A stretch of DNA of 64,000 bases from Trinickia soli (GCF_002879855.1 NZ_PNYB01000024.1:1-64000); one strand, 5' to 3'. Positions 1-11,167 are shown, counted from the first letter of the stretch. Notes: a model not told the origin generated them from the letters alone. Translations and numbers: made by a program.

Positions 1-193
1 CAAGCATCTGCTTCAGTTCGATATTGAAGTCCTGCGATGCAAAGCGCACGTCAATCTCGAAAACCACCGACAACCCCTCGGTGCAGTGAAAATCAAGCGG
101 CACCAGTTCCGAACGGCCGGTCATCGGTGTATCGGCGCTGAAAAGACGTTTATTCTGAAGCTGCAAGAGGGCCGATGGATCGAATAGTTTCAT
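1..193 (-). CDS. vgrG: VgrG-family type VI secretion tip protein, N-terminal part only
   Basis: Reading leftwards from an ATG at 193 gives about 64 residues that run off the window edge. They begin MKLFDPSALLQLQNKR and continue with a segment containing LVPLDFHCTEGLSVVFEIDV, the usual opening of the gp27-like base of VgrG (TssI), where a loop before 'EGLS..FE.DV' is conserved. VgrG trimers form the spike of the type VI secretion needle and often carry effectors; the effector-bearing C-terminus lies outside the window. It is transcribed away from the tssF copy at 935. Family assignment is fairly safe; whether the gene is intact cannot be seen. Confidence 0.75.
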   Translation of the reverse strand, partial: MKLFDPSALLQLQNKRLFSADTPMTGRSELVPLDFHCTEGLSVVFEIDVRFASQDFNIELKQML

Positions 194-395
194 ATCGCAC
201 TATCAAACTTCACATAAGACACGCCCCGCACAGCACTGGAGCATTAAATCAGCATCACGCTTCCGCACCTGAAGGCGCGCCTTCCAATACAAGGGAAACT
301 CTCAACACACAACCAAGATAATTCTTATTGCACTTGGAATCAGCACCTCGCCGCCCACCTAATTTTCGAGATAATCCTATCTGCGAATAATTGAT

Positions 396-590
396 TCACT
401 CGCCCGCCTTCGTCACAAACTCGATCCGCGGGTAGTATCCACCGGCATTCAACCGGACGACCTGCCCGGACACCACGATCGATGCCCGCAGGAAGTCGCG
501 CTGACCGGGCCTCATCGTCGCGCCGATAAGCAGGCCGACGCCAATCACAGCAGCGCTGATAGCTTTGAACATGAAAAACAACCGGTCCAT
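396..590 (-). CDS. short membrane protein, possible DUF3592-like fragment
   Basis: A 64-residue protein starting MDRLFF, with one predicted membrane helix at about residues 5-25 (AISAAVIGVGLLIGA). The C-terminus reads SGQVVRL..GGYYPRIEFVTKAG, which resembles the repeated 'G.V......YP.v.F' strand pattern of DUF3592 proteins. It stops exactly where such a domain would normally continue, so it may be a truncated gene. It lies on the same strand as vgrG, about 200 bases upstream of it. No strong ribosome binding site is visible before the chosen ATG, and the reading frame stays open 17 codons further upstream. It is a weak call. Confidence 0.35.
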   Translation of the reverse strand: MDRLFFMFKAISAAVIGVGLLIGATMRPGQRDFLRASIVVSGQVVRLNAGGYYPRIEFVTKAGE

Positions 591-934
591 TGATTGTTCT
601 GGAAAGCGTCCTTCGGATTTGGACGGTGATTCTAATAGCAAACTTTCATCTCGTAATTATTTTCGTTACGCGCATGAGATGAAAACGATACCACTCACCA
701 ATGACTTCATCGGCAGATGGAACAATTTCCGCAAATCACGAGCGATAAACAAATCGGCAATTTTTCCGCAATCCCGCTCAGACAGAATAATAATTTGCAA
801 AATCTCATTGTTATTCGGCCTAACCCTGCTTATATTGCGGGCCGCCCCGCCCGCGAGATCACTACCGCTTTGACGGCGCACGCGGACATCACTTTCATTG
901 CTGACCGGGCTTCCCGTCCCAAACTGCCTACCTC
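591..934. other. AT-rich intergenic region before tssF
   Basis: About 340 bases with markedly more A and T than the rest of the window. It presumably carries divergent promoters for the minus-strand small gene and for tssF. An open frame can be read on the plus strand from 717, but it resembles no type VI protein I know and runs into the tssF coding region in another frame. I see no RNA gene here. The stretch 194-395 upstream of vgrG is likewise AT-rich and empty. Confidence 0.4.
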
Positions 935-2801
935 ATGGATGATTTCGAATCGTTGCTGCCGTACTTCGAGCGTGAGCTCACGCAACTGCGCCAGGAGATG
1001 CTTCGGTTCGAGCGTGCGAATCCGGCAGCAGCGGCGCGGCTATCGATGTCCGCTGGGCAGACGGACGATCCACATGTCGAACGCATGCTTCAACAGGCTG
1101 CCTGGCTCAACGCCAACGCAGCGCAGCGTATCGACGACCGCTATTCTGATTTCACCGTCCCGTTCATCGAGATGGTCTTCCCCGCCTATCTGCAAGCAGT
1201 CCCGTCGTGCTCGATTGCATGCGTCAACGTTCAAGGGCTGTTCGATGGGCTCACGCAAACCGTCACGATCCCGCGAGGGACGGAACTGGAGCATCGCCCA
1301 TCGCTATGCCGGTTCACGACCGCGTGGGATCTGACACTCGCGCCGCTGGCGATCACTCGGGCGCAATTCACGCCGCCGACCGCCGCGCCAACACTGAGCG
1401 CCGGCCAGTTGCCCGACGACACCGCAGGAATCCTCTCCATCGAATTTGCGTCGCCCGGGCGCGACCTCACACCCGAAAGCGAGCTTGTGCCGCGCACGCT
1501 TCGTGTCTATCTGAATGCGGACCGACCACTCGCAGCGGCCCTCGTCGATGCCATCCTGCTGCACCCGCCCACCGCCTTCGTCGAAACCGATGACAGCCGC
1601 CGCTGGCAGGCGTTGGAGCGCACGCCCACCTGCGCTGTCGGCTTCGATCGCGAGCAAGCCCTGATCGGTCCGCTGCAGTGCGACCCGCAGCCCGCGATGC
1701 GGCTGCTGATCGAATATGCAGCATTCCCACACAAGTTTCGATTCATCGACATCGACTTCGCCGCGCTGCTGCGCACCGCCGGCCCGTGCAACCGGCTCAC
1801 CGTGCAACCGGCTCACCTTGCATCTGCCCGTCGCGGGCCATGCGGCGAACGCTTCGGCAGTTCAACAGCTTCGCCAACTGAGCGCGGACCATCTACGGCT
1901 GTTCTGCACGCCCATCGTCAATCTATTCAAGGCCGATGCAAAACCGGTCGACGTCAAAGCCGATGTGACGACCTACCCGGTTGCTCCACCGGATAGCGAG
2001 ACTGCCCCGGCCGTCATCCGTTCTATCGATTCCGTGCGCATGATGCACGGCGAGGAAGGGAGCAAGCCAGGCGCCCAAATACCGCCGCACCACTCACTCC
2101 AGCACTGGTCATCCGTCGGCGTATTCTGGGTGCGCGAGCAAGACAGGCGGGTCGCCCGAGAAATGCCCGGATGCAATGCTGCCATTTCACTGCTCGACAT
2201 CGATGAGCGACCGGTCGCACCGAACGCAACCAAGCTTGCCATCGAACTCACCTGCACGAACGGCGACCTCGCGGAAAAGCTCACCATCGAGGCAATGGGG
2301 GGAGACCTGCACAGCGAGGCACTCAATCTCGAGGGTGCCGTTTCGATGCTTATCACCCTGTCAGCCAGCGGTGTTCCGCCGCAGGACGATCAATCGCTAT
2401 GGCGGCTCGTCTCGGCGTTTTCTCCGAACATCGTTGCCCTAGCCGCCTCGAGCTTGGCCGAATTGCAGTCGTTGCTCTTGCAACTCGGCAAGTTGGCCTC
2501 GCCGGGGACTACGCGCTACATCGCAGGCATCGCAAGACTACGTTGCGTTCGCATTAGGCGGATGATGGACGTGCCCCCCGTTCCGATGCCAATCCTCGTG
2601 CCCGGCCTTCAGATCACGATGACGATCGACGAAACAGCGTTCGCCGGCCACGCATTGCATACGTTCGCGCAGTTGATGGAGCGATATTTCTTGCGTTATG
2701 CCGACCAGGATTGCATCGAGTTAATCGTCAAGTCGCACAAAGTCGCAGAGGTCTATCGCGGAGAACCCCTACTGGGAACGCAGGGGTTGACTATCGGATA
2801 A
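935..2801 (+). pseudogene. tssF: TssF, type VI secretion baseplate protein, frameshifted
   Basis: The first frame (935 to about 1800) opens MDDFESLLPYFERELTQLR and contains the DPHVER and PSCSIA motifs typical of TssF N-termini. The second frame (about 1801 to 2801) carries LHLPVAGHAANASAVQQL, LRLFCTPIVNLFK and the IDSVR strand typical of the TssF middle, and ends in a divergent C-terminal domain. Together they make a protein of about 615 residues, the usual TssF size. The two halves are put out of register by an exact 16-bp tandem duplication at 1785-1816; with one copy removed the frame reads through. TssF works with TssK, TssE and TssG in the baseplate, so loss of it should stop type VI firing unless another copy exists. 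A sequencing error is possible but would have to be a 16-base duplication. Confidence 0.85.
1785..1816 (+). repeat. 16-bp perfect tandem duplication inside tssF
   Basis: The unit CGTGCAACCGGCTCAC occurs at 1785-1800 and again immediately at 1801-1816. Sixteen is not a multiple of three, so the second copy shifts the reading frame of tssF. This is a recognisable slippage product and could revert by loss of one unit. Confidence 0.95.
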
Positions 2802-2887
2802 TGACCATGCACCCGCTCCGCGGAAACTGCGCAGCGCAGCGTTTCGATGCGGCCGATCCGCCGTTGCGTTGGCTCGGAGCGCGATAG
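2801..2887 (+). CDS. 28-codon frame overlapping the tssF stop; possible tssG remnant
   Basis: The tssF stop TAA and an ATG overlap as TAATG, the arrangement expected for a translationally coupled tssG. The following frame, MTMHPLRGNCAAQRF..., ends after 28 codons at a TAG. I do not see the 'F.FFQAVRLLE' type opening of TssG with confidence, so this may be chance. If it is tssG, only a stub remains before the alpA/integrase block begins on the other strand. Confidence 0.25.
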   Translation: MTMHPLRGNCAAQRFDAADPPLRWLGAR

Positions 2888-2938
2888 CAGCACTGCCGCA
2901 TCGTAAAAGGAAGCGGCGGCGGCAACCGATTCTCGCCG

Positions 2939-3175
2939 CTATGTGACGCCCTGCCGCACGATCTTATCGTGCTCGACGACGGCGCCACTTGCCAACGATC
3001 TGGGCTTGCCCGCCTTGTCCGCGAGCCAATCATCGATATCGCTTTCAATCCAAGCGGTCCGATTCTCGCCGAGTGCGAACGGCTTCGGAAACAGACCCTT
3101 ACTGATCATGCGATAGATCGTCGACTGACCGAGATTAACCTTCTCGGCGACTTGCTTGATTCCGATAACCTTCAT
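2939..3175 (-). CDS. AlpA-family phage/island regulator (excisionase-like)
   Basis: A 78-residue protein starting MKVIGIKQVAEKVNLG. It has the MerR-like winged helix-turn-helix of AlpA proteins: 'S..TIYRMI..G.FP.P..LG.N...W...DID.W', here with QSTIYRMISKGLFPKPFALG followed by an aromatic W-containing wing. AlpA proteins activate excision or integrase genes of cryptic prophages and genomic islands. The ATG overlaps the stop of the upstream DUF1643 gene as ATGA, so the two were co-translated. The ATG at 3187 is less likely because it lies inside the upstream gene. Together with the recombinase stub at about 4.1-4.3 kb it marks an island. Confidence 0.8.
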   Translation of the reverse strand: MKVIGIKQVAEKVNLGQSTIYRMISKGLFPKPFALGENRTAWIESDIDDWLADKAGKPRSLASGAVVEHDKIVRQGVT

Positions 3176-3695
3176 CGCACACTCCATTCAAGGCGCTCGG
3201 GTTGCACGCCTGCGGCAATGTAAAGCGGATGCTTCGGGCTACCATCCTTGTTCAGCCCGAGATGAAAGAGTTTTCCTTGCGTCGCCGCGTCGCGCATGAG
3301 ATCCACCACCGATCCATCCCGCTTGCGTGCGGCGGGATGCGAGCCCCACGCACAGATGATCGCCGCCGCTCCGTTCAGCGGCTCGCATGATCGGCCTCTT
3401 CGCTCACGCCCAGCGAATTCAAATGCCTGAGCAGTTCGTCAGGTTTTCTGGTGCGCAGAGCAAAGAGGTTGACCACCTCGAGCCGTCCGAACTTCCAGGC
3501 GCGCGCAAACGATATGCAGCGCCTGATTGTCGGATCATCCGCCAGCTGATCAGCCGTCGAGGGATTTAGCATCACAAAAGCGAGAGTCGGCAACGACGCG
3601 TCCCAGAGACGCCAAAGGCGGTACCGGTAGGCCCCGCAGTCGCTCAAAATGCATCCGCGCTCCTGTGTAAGATCATTGCTGGTCAGCTGTTGCAT
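3172..3695 (-). pseudogene. DUF1643 protein, frameshifted
   Basis: The first frame (3695 down to about 3380) carries the DUF1643 signature: a tryptophan-rich opening, then FVMLNPSTADQLADDPTIRRC and VVNLFALRTRKPDELL. It stops at 3375. The frame one base over continues the family from about 3395 down to 3172: NGAAAIICAWG, then G..KHPLYI near the end. So one intact DUF1643 gene of about 175 residues has lost a base (or gained two) near 3375-3395. DUF1643 proteins are common on mobile elements; their biochemical role is not known to me. The reconstructed stop overlaps the alpA start. Confidence 0.75.
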
Positions 3696-3793
3696 GGCGT
3701 TCTCCTGGATCCACGCAAAGGACGTAGCTCGTTCACAAATTGGCGCTCGTGCTCCGTGCTACGATCTCGTCGTCTTACACACCTCCCGATGCA

Positions 3794-4003
3794 ATGAAGG
3801 CTGTATTTATCCTGCGCGGCTATGAAGCGAACTGCGAGCCTCGCGTCACCGAGCAAGGCAAATTCGCCGCTCAAGTCGTATTCACGAAGGTCGGATTTCA
3901 CCCCGAGGCGTCGTATCGGACCCTTGGCGATTTCGACACCGAGGATGCGGCTATCACACACGCGAAGAAGTTTGCTGAGGACTGGCTCGCGCGCAAGGCT
4001 TGA
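3794..4003 (+). CDS. small protein of unknown function (69 aa)
   Basis: The frame opens MKAVFILRGYEANCEP and ends ITHAKKFAEDWLARKA. The predicted fold is beta strands followed by one long helix, and the hydrophobic pattern looks like a real small domain. A preceding in-frame start at 3740 is possible, but the ATG at 3794 fits the domain boundary better. It lies on the strand opposite the recombinase stub, in DNA where the rest of the recombinase should be, so it may have arrived by insertion or deletion. I do not recognise the family. Confidence 0.5.
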   Translation: MKAVFILRGYEANCEPRVTEQGKFAAQVVFTKVGFHPEASYRTLGDFDTEDAAITHAKKFAEDWLARKA

Positions 4004-4069
4004 GTCGTCGCCCGCCGACGATGGCGGCCTGCCCAGATGTCTTTCGGAATCGGACGGATGACCGAAACG

Positions 4070-4303
4070 GTATGAGTTCATATCGGCAGCCTCGGCGCGC
4101 GCCTCAGCGAGCGATATGGACGACAACGCCCCTAGGCCCATCTCACGAGAGCGCTTGGCAAGTTGATATCGGAAAATCCACGAGCGAGAACCGCTCAGGG
4201 TGATCTGTAGGTGAAGACCGCCGCCATCGGCGTAATAACCTGGATCGACTTCACGCGCCACTTGCAATGCGCTCAGCCGATGGAGCTTCCCAGATGCGCC
4301 CAT
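4070..4303 (-). pseudogene. tyrosine recombinase (integrase), N-terminal stub
   Basis: About 75 residues match the arm-binding DUF4102 domain that opens island integrases: L.AL.V....PG.YADGGGLHLQI, then SW.FRYQL...REMGLG, then SLAEAR..A. After that the similarity ends although the frame stays open to 3683. The SAM-like core-binding domain and the catalytic R..H.R..Y domain are absent from the window. The stub starts about 150 bases from the 3' end of the tRNA-Ser gene, the normal place for an integrase of a tRNA-targeting island. Confidence 0.8.
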
Positions 4304-4452
4304 TTCCTACCCCCAATCCTACCCCCAACTGATGGTGCGATTGTGCGAGTAGCGCTGAGAGGACGCAAGAGGAGCTACACCCCCAACTTCCCCGCCAGAT
4401 AAGGCTGAGCGAGATTTCCTGAGAACCGGCGAGAACGCCTGAGAAGCTTGAC

Positions 4453-4543
4453 TGGCGGAGAGAGGGGGATTCGAACCCCCGATAGGCTGTTAACCTATAC
4501 ACGCTTTCCAGGCGTGCGACTTAAACCGCTCATCCATCTCTCC
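4453..4543 (-). tRNA. tRNA-Ser (anticodon GGA)
   Basis: On the minus strand the acceptor stem GGAGAGA pairs with TCTCTCC, followed by G and an encoded CCA. The anticodon loop CTGGAAA gives anticodon GGA. A long variable arm and the T-loop GTTCGAATC are present, as expected of a class II tRNA. The length is 88 nt plus CCA. Its 3' end faces the recombinase stub, so it is the likely attachment site of the island to the left. Confidence 0.97.
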
Positions 4544-4708
4544 GAGAGCCGAGGAGTATAGCAGAGTCTGAAAGCGCTGCGCACGCGCTCATTGCGTTCG
4601 ACGACCGAGACCTGGTCGCGCCTCTACATCGGGCCATCTGCCCCAGCCTTACGACGGATTCGTCATAGAATCGGCCCCGTCCTCGAACACCTCCCCGGAG
4701 CTCCTCGA

Positions 4709-6211
4709 ATGACGCATTCCATCCATGGCAACAAACGCTGGCTGGCGCTTATCGTTCTATGTCTCGGCGTGCTCATGATCGTGCTCGATACGACAATCGT
4801 TAACGTTGCGTTGCCATCGATCGCCGCAGACCTCGGCTTCACCGAAACCTCGCTGGTATGGGTCGTGAACGCCTACATGCTCACCTTCGGCGGTTGCCTG
4901 CTGCTTGGCGGACGCCTCGGCGATCTTTACGGCCATCGCAAGCTGTTCCTCGGCGGCATCACGCTCTTCACGCTCGCCTCCCTCATCTGCGGCCTGGCGA
5001 ACTCCCAAGGGCTACTGGTCTGCGCCCGCGCCGTCCAGGGCCTGGGGGGCGCCGTCGTCTCCGCCGTTTCGCTGTCGCTCATCATGAATCTGTTTACCGA
5101 AACCGGCGAACGAGCCAAAGCGATGGGCGTGTACGGCTTCGTCTGCGCCGGGGGCGGCAGCATCGGCGTTTTGCTTGGCGGGTTGCTGACGAACCTGCTC
5201 AGTTGGCACTGGATCTTTCTCGTGAACCTGCCCATCGGCATTGCCGTCTACGGGCTATGCATGGCCCTCCTGCCGCCGGCGCCCGGCCATGCTCACGGCG
5301 AGCGGCTCGACGTGGCCGGCGCTGTAACCGTCACGGCTTCGTTGATGCTGGCCGTCTACGCCGTCGTCGACGGCAATGAAGCGGGTTGGACCTCGGCGCA
5401 AACGCTTGGCCTCTTGCTCGCGGCGCTCGTGCTGCTGGCAGTGTTTCTCGTCATCGAAGCACGCGCGCAGCATCCGTTGATGCCGCTCGCCCTGTTCCGC
5501 CTGCGCAACGTCGCGACGGCCAACGTCGTCGGCGTGCTGTGGGCCGCAGCCATGTTCGCGTGGTTCTTCATCTCCGCGCTGTATCTGCAGCGCGTCCTCG
5601 GCTATCGCCCGTTGCAAGTCGGCTTGGCGTTCTTGCCGGCCAACCTGATCATGGCGTTGCTTTCGCTCGGCCTGTCGGCGCGCGTGGTGATGCGCTTCGG
5701 TCTGCGTCTTCCGCTTGCAGCAGGTCTGCTGGCCGCAGCGTGCGGTCTTGCGCTGTTCGCACGCGCGCCGGTCGACGGCACCTTCGTATTCGACGTGTTG
5801 CCCGGCATGGTCCTGCTCGGCCTCGGCGCAGGCATTGCATTCAATCCCATGCTGCTCGCCGCCATGAGCGACGTCGATCCGAGCGATTCCGGCCTCGCAT
5901 CGGGCATCGTCAATACTTCATTCATAATGGGCGGCGCGCTGGGCCTCGCGGTGCTGGCAAGTCTCGCCGCCGCGCGCAGCGACGCGATGCAGGCCTCAGC
6001 AAGCGCAGTGACGGCGCTCAATAGCGGCTATCACGTCGCATTTTGGTTCGGGGCCATCTTTGCCGCAGCGGCAGGCACAATTGGCGGCTCGTTGCTGCGT
6101 CCGGGTCGGCCAAGCAGCGCAGACATGCAACCGGCCGCGGACAACCACAGCGCACCGGCAGCCGGCCATGCACCCACCAACAGAAAAGAGGCCTCACGGG
6201 AACACTACTAA
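4709..6211 (+). CDS. DHA2-family drug efflux transporter (MFS, 14 TM)
   Basis: A 500-residue protein of the EmrB/QacA subfamily, an inner-membrane proton antiporter exporting hydrophobic drugs. Motif D1 (LDTTIVNVALPSI) sits in helix 1, motif A (GGRLGDLYGHRKLFLGG) between helices 2 and 3, motif B (CARAVQGLGGA) in helix 4 and a motif C-like glycine run in helix 5. Hydrophobic segments continue to about residue 465; the last 40 residues are a hydrophilic tail. The ATG at 4709 is preceded by GGAG eight bases upstream, and translation from further upstream would add an Arg-rich non-family extension. It stands alone with no adjacent emrA-type or tetR-type gene, so the substrate is unknown. Confidence 0.9.
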   Translation: MTHSIHGNKRWLALIVLCLGVLMIVLDTTIVNVALPSIAADLGFTETSLVWVVNAYMLTFGGCLLLGGRLGDLYGHRKLFLGGITLFTLASLICGLANSQGLLVCARAVQGLGGAVVSAVSLSLIMNLFTETGERAKAMGVYGFVCAGGGSIGVLLGGLLTNLLSWHWIFLVNLPIGIAVYGLCMALLPPAPGHAHGERLDVAGAVTVTASLMLAVYAVVDGNEAGWTSAQTLGLLLAALVLLAVFLVIEARAQHPLMPLALFRLRNVATANVVGVLWAAAMFAWFFISALYLQRVLGYRPLQVGLAFLPANLIMALLSLGLSARVVMRFGLRLPLAAGLLAAACGLALFARAPVDGTFVFDVLPGMVLLGLGAGIAFNPMLLAAMSDVDPSDSGLASGIVNTSFIMGGALGLAVLASLAAARSDAMQASASAVTALNSGYHVAFWFGAIFAAAAGTIGGSLLRPGRPSSADMQPAADNHSAPAAGHAPTNRKEASREHY

Positions 6212-6327
6212 TCGCTCAGCGCACGTTCGGTCTCACGAGCGCTCGCTGCCTATCCCCGTCTCGTCCTCGCTCCACCGCAATCCAATGCGCGTGCAACAGA
6301 GCGCCTTTGTTGTCGAAAGGCGCACCT

Positions 6328-8343
6328 TTACGGATGCCGGATGTAATCGACGAGCGCCTTCGTATATGCATCGGGCGCGCGATCGAACAAGCTCACCGCG
6401 ATCGTCGCCACGAACCCGGCCGGAACGCCGAACACGCCCGAACTGATCGGCTCGATACCAAACCACCGAGGCCCCGCGAACCCCGTCAATTGACCGAAGT
6501 AAGGATACGTCGACACGATGTAATACACGCACACGCCCAACCCCGCCAACATCCCCGCCACGGCACCTCGCTGGGTCGTGCGCTTCCAGAACACGCCCAG
6601 CACAAGTACGGGAAAGAAACTCGAAGCCGCCAGCGAAAACGCCGCCCCGACCAGAAACAAAATATTCCCCGTATTGAGCGAAGCCACATACGACGCGAAC
6701 AAGGCGACACCCAACAGCAAGATCTTCGACATCGTGACGCGCCGCTGACTGGACGCCGCAGGATCGACCATGTGGTAATAAACGTCGTGCGACAACGCAT
6801 TGGCGATCGTCAACAACAACCCATCGGCCGTCGACAACGCCGCAGCCAGCGCGCCCGCCGCAACCAGCCCCGAGATCACATACGGCAACCCCGCAATTTC
6901 CGGCGCAGCCAACACCACCATATCCGGCTGCATCCGAATTGCCGACCATCGAATGACCCCGCCGCCCCCATCGCCAATGCTGATCAGCGCCGGTTCGGCG
7001 CGATGCCACTGCGTCACCCAAGCGGGCCAATCGGACATCGGTCTGCCAACAAGATGCGTCAACACTTCGTACTTGATCAGCACCGCCAGCACCGGCACGC
7101 TGACGTAAAACAACGCAATGAAAAACAACGTCCACGCCACCGATCGTCGCGCCGAACCCACCGATGTCGTCGTGTTGTAGCGCGAAAGAATGTGCGGCAG
7201 ACTCGCCGTGCCAAGCGATAAGCAGAGCAGCAACGACAAAAAATTGCGCTCGTGCGTCCGTCGGATTTCATCGTTGGCCGCAGGAAACGGCTCGTGCATC
7301 GGTACGGGGTCGGTCGCGCGCGAAAGCAGATCGTCACGCCTCTGCGTCCAGACGACACGCGCCGCAGCGGCGTCGCGCGGAAATGCTTCAAGCGCCACCT
7401 CGCGCTGATGAATTTCTCTCAACGGCCCGTTACGCCGACGAAGCGCATCGAGTTCGCGCATCAGGTGCGCTTTCTCGTCGAGATACGAGCCCGGCAAAGC
7501 TGCGATCTGCGCATCGATATGTGCGGCCCGCTCCCGGTACGACTCACGCACGCTGCGTTCTGCCGGCGCATCGCGCACGGCTTGATCGAGCTTCTCCATG
7601 CGAGCCATCAGCCGGCCATAGGTCAATTGCGGCACCCAGCCGAGACCGTCCTTGTGCCCGATCATCGATACCGGTATCAGGAACGCACTGATCAGAATCA
7701 CGTACTGCGCAACCTGCGTCCATGTCACCGCCCGCATGCCGCCGAGAAACGAGCAGACGAGAATACCCGCCAACCCGCATGCAATGCCGATCGCAAAATC
7801 GACCCCAATGAAACGCATCGCGATCAGTCCCACGCCTTGAATCTGCGCAACGAGGTAGACGAACGAACACAAAATCGCCGCCATCGCCGCGATGCCGCGC
7901 ACCACATTGCTCGAATAGCGCGTGCCCAAAAAGTCCGGAATCGTGTAGCGCGCGAGCTTGCGCACATAAGGCGCAAGCAGGAATGCCACGAGACAATAGC
8001 CGCCGGTCCACCCCATCAGGTAGGCCAGCCCGTCATATCCCGTTGCATAGATCGAACCGGCCAATCCGATGAACGACGCCGCCGACAACCAATCGGCCGC
8101 CGTCGCCATGCCGTTGAATGCCGCGGGCACACGCCGCCCCGCCACGTAGTACTCGACCAGATCGGATGTGCGCGACAACAGTCCAATCACGGCGTACACG
8201 GCGATCGGCACGAACAGAAACACATAGCCGACCCACACGCCCGGCCCCGCGGCCCTTTCGATGCGCCACATCGTGTAGATGAAGCACAGGAAGCCGATCG
8301 TGTAGAACGCGTAAGCGCGGACCAGCCGGTTCGCCAGTTTCAT
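6328..8343 (-). CDS. sodium:solute symporter, VC_2705/ActP-like large subunit
   Basis: A 671-residue SSS-family permease with about 13 membrane helices. The family core is clear: DLVEYYVAGRRVPAAFNGMA, then WLSAASFIGLAG and GMRAVTWTQVAQY. Roughly residues 235-355 form a charged, helical extramembrane insert rich in Arg and Glu, which this subfamily carries and which makes the protein longer than ActP. The start overlaps the stop of the DUF4212 gene by four bases (ATGA), so large and small subunits are co-translated. Proximity of acs suggests uptake of acetate or a similar short carboxylate; the substrate itself is inferred. Confidence 0.88.
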   Translation of the reverse strand: MKLANRLVRAYAFYTIGFLCFIYTMWRIERAAGPGVWVGYVFLFVPIAVYAVIGLLSRTSDLVEYYVAGRRVPAAFNGMATAADWLSAASFIGLAGSIYATGYDGLAYLMGWTGGYCLVAFLLAPYVRKLARYTIPDFLGTRYSSNVVRGIAAMAAILCSFVYLVAQIQGVGLIAMRFIGVDFAIGIACGLAGILVCSFLGGMRAVTWTQVAQYVILISAFLIPVSMIGHKDGLGWVPQLTYGRLMARMEKLDQAVRDAPAERSVRESYRERAAHIDAQIAALPGSYLDEKAHLMRELDALRRRNGPLREIHQREVALEAFPRDAAAARVVWTQRRDDLLSRATDPVPMHEPFPAANDEIRRTHERNFLSLLLCLSLGTASLPHILSRYNTTTSVGSARRSVAWTLFFIALFYVSVPVLAVLIKYEVLTHLVGRPMSDWPAWVTQWHRAEPALISIGDGGGGVIRWSAIRMQPDMVVLAAPEIAGLPYVISGLVAAGALAAALSTADGLLLTIANALSHDVYYHMVDPAASSQRRVTMSKILLLGVALFASYVASLNTGNILFLVGAAFSLAASSFFPVLVLGVFWKRTTQRGAVAGMLAGLGVCVYYIVSTYPYFGQLTGFAGPRWFGIEPISSGVFGVPAGFVATIAVSLFDRAPDAYTKALVDYIRHP

Positions 8344-8711
8344 CGCGTCGCTTCCCGACTGGCATCGCTTGCGGCATGGCTTGCGGCATCGATCGCAGCA
8401 GCCTGCCGCAAGCGGCGGTCGGCCCGCGTCATCGCCGCAATGTAGACCACGATGAGCAGCAGATAAACGAGGATCGAGCCCTGCGCGCCCAGATAAAACG
8501 GCAATCGGAATCCGGCCACGCGTACGCTCGACAGCTCGCGTGCGAACAACGGCACGAGAAACGACACGGCAAAGCCAATCAGCATCAATCCGCTGATCAG
8601 CGCCACGTTGAATCGCCAATAGCGGCGATGCGCACGCACCATCGCGCTCGATACCGAAGGCGGTTCGAGCGAGGCTTGGACGATGGGATCGAAGGAGTGC
8701 GGCGCGGCCAT
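8340..8711 (-). CDS. DUF4212 small subunit of the symporter
   Basis: A 123-residue membrane protein with two hydrophobic helices, near residues 30-52 and 75-95. It contains YWRFNVALISGLMLIGF and LGAQGSILVYLLLIVVYI, the hallmark of the small subunit that pairs with VC_2705-type symporters. It ends inside the start codon of the large subunit. An alternative ATG five codons upstream (8726) is possible; the chosen one gives the usual short N-terminus. A terminator separates it from acs, so the symporter pair probably has its own promoter despite the common direction. Confidence 0.85.
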   Translation of the reverse strand: MAAPHSFDPIVQASLEPPSVSSAMVRAHRRYWRFNVALISGLMLIGFAVSFLVPLFARELSSVRVAGFRLPFYLGAQGSILVYLLLIVVYIAAMTRADRRLRQAAAIDAASHAASDASREATR

Positions 8712-8724
8712 GCGCCTATGTATC

Positions 8725-8769
8725 AAAAAGGCGCGGCACGGGCAATCGGGATTGTCCGTGCCACGCCCT
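8725..8769 (-). terminator. intrinsic terminator after acs
   Basis: On the minus strand a 17-bp stem (GGCGTGGCACGGACAAT pairing with ATTGCCCGTGCCGCGCC, two G-T pairs) closes a 4-base loop and is followed by TTTTT. It lies between acs and the DUF4212 gene and would end the acs transcript. Confidence 0.85.
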
Positions 8770-8839
8770 TACGTGATGCGGCCAGGGCGTTGGGGCATCA
8801 GCGCCGCGCCCACTTGCGCGGCGAGCGCGGCACAGCCGC

Positions 8840-10822
<1,983 letters not shown>

Positions 10823-11167
10823 CGACAACTCCCTTATGGACAATGATGAAACGTGAATCCGGCGCCGGCCGGGTGCGGCAGCAAGCCCATGGCTCGATGC
10901 TTCGCGCCCCGATGCCGCGCAAAGCCGCATGCAATGACGCGATGCAGCGAAAACAGGTAATACGAAAGCCAGGCGGGCGGCCCGCATGGTCGTCATCGAA
11001 CAGTAAAGGCGACAACTTACCGGGTACTTACAGCGCGCGCCATCGGCCGTTCGGCAGGATTGCGCGGCTTGCGGCACTGCGGTGCGCCGCACATAAACCG
11101 CGCTCGCTTTGCGCTGCTGTACCCAGCCCCCTACAATGCTAGCCGAACTTTCCCTCTGAGTTACAGC
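10823..11167. other. divergent intergenic region between acs and the DMT gene
   Basis: About 345 bases without a credible gene. It must hold the acs promoter reading left and that of the DMT permease reading right. I see no clear palindromic operator or RNA element. Confidence 0.4.

Noticed and set aside
717-1334. 205-codon plus-strand frame before and inside tssF
   Set aside because: Most of it is out of frame with the well-supported TssF coding sequence, and its unique first part resembles no type VI protein.
6043-8445. two long plus-strand frames opposite the sodium:solute symporter
   Set aside because: Both are Arg/His-rich mirrors of the permease gene and have no ribosome binding sites.
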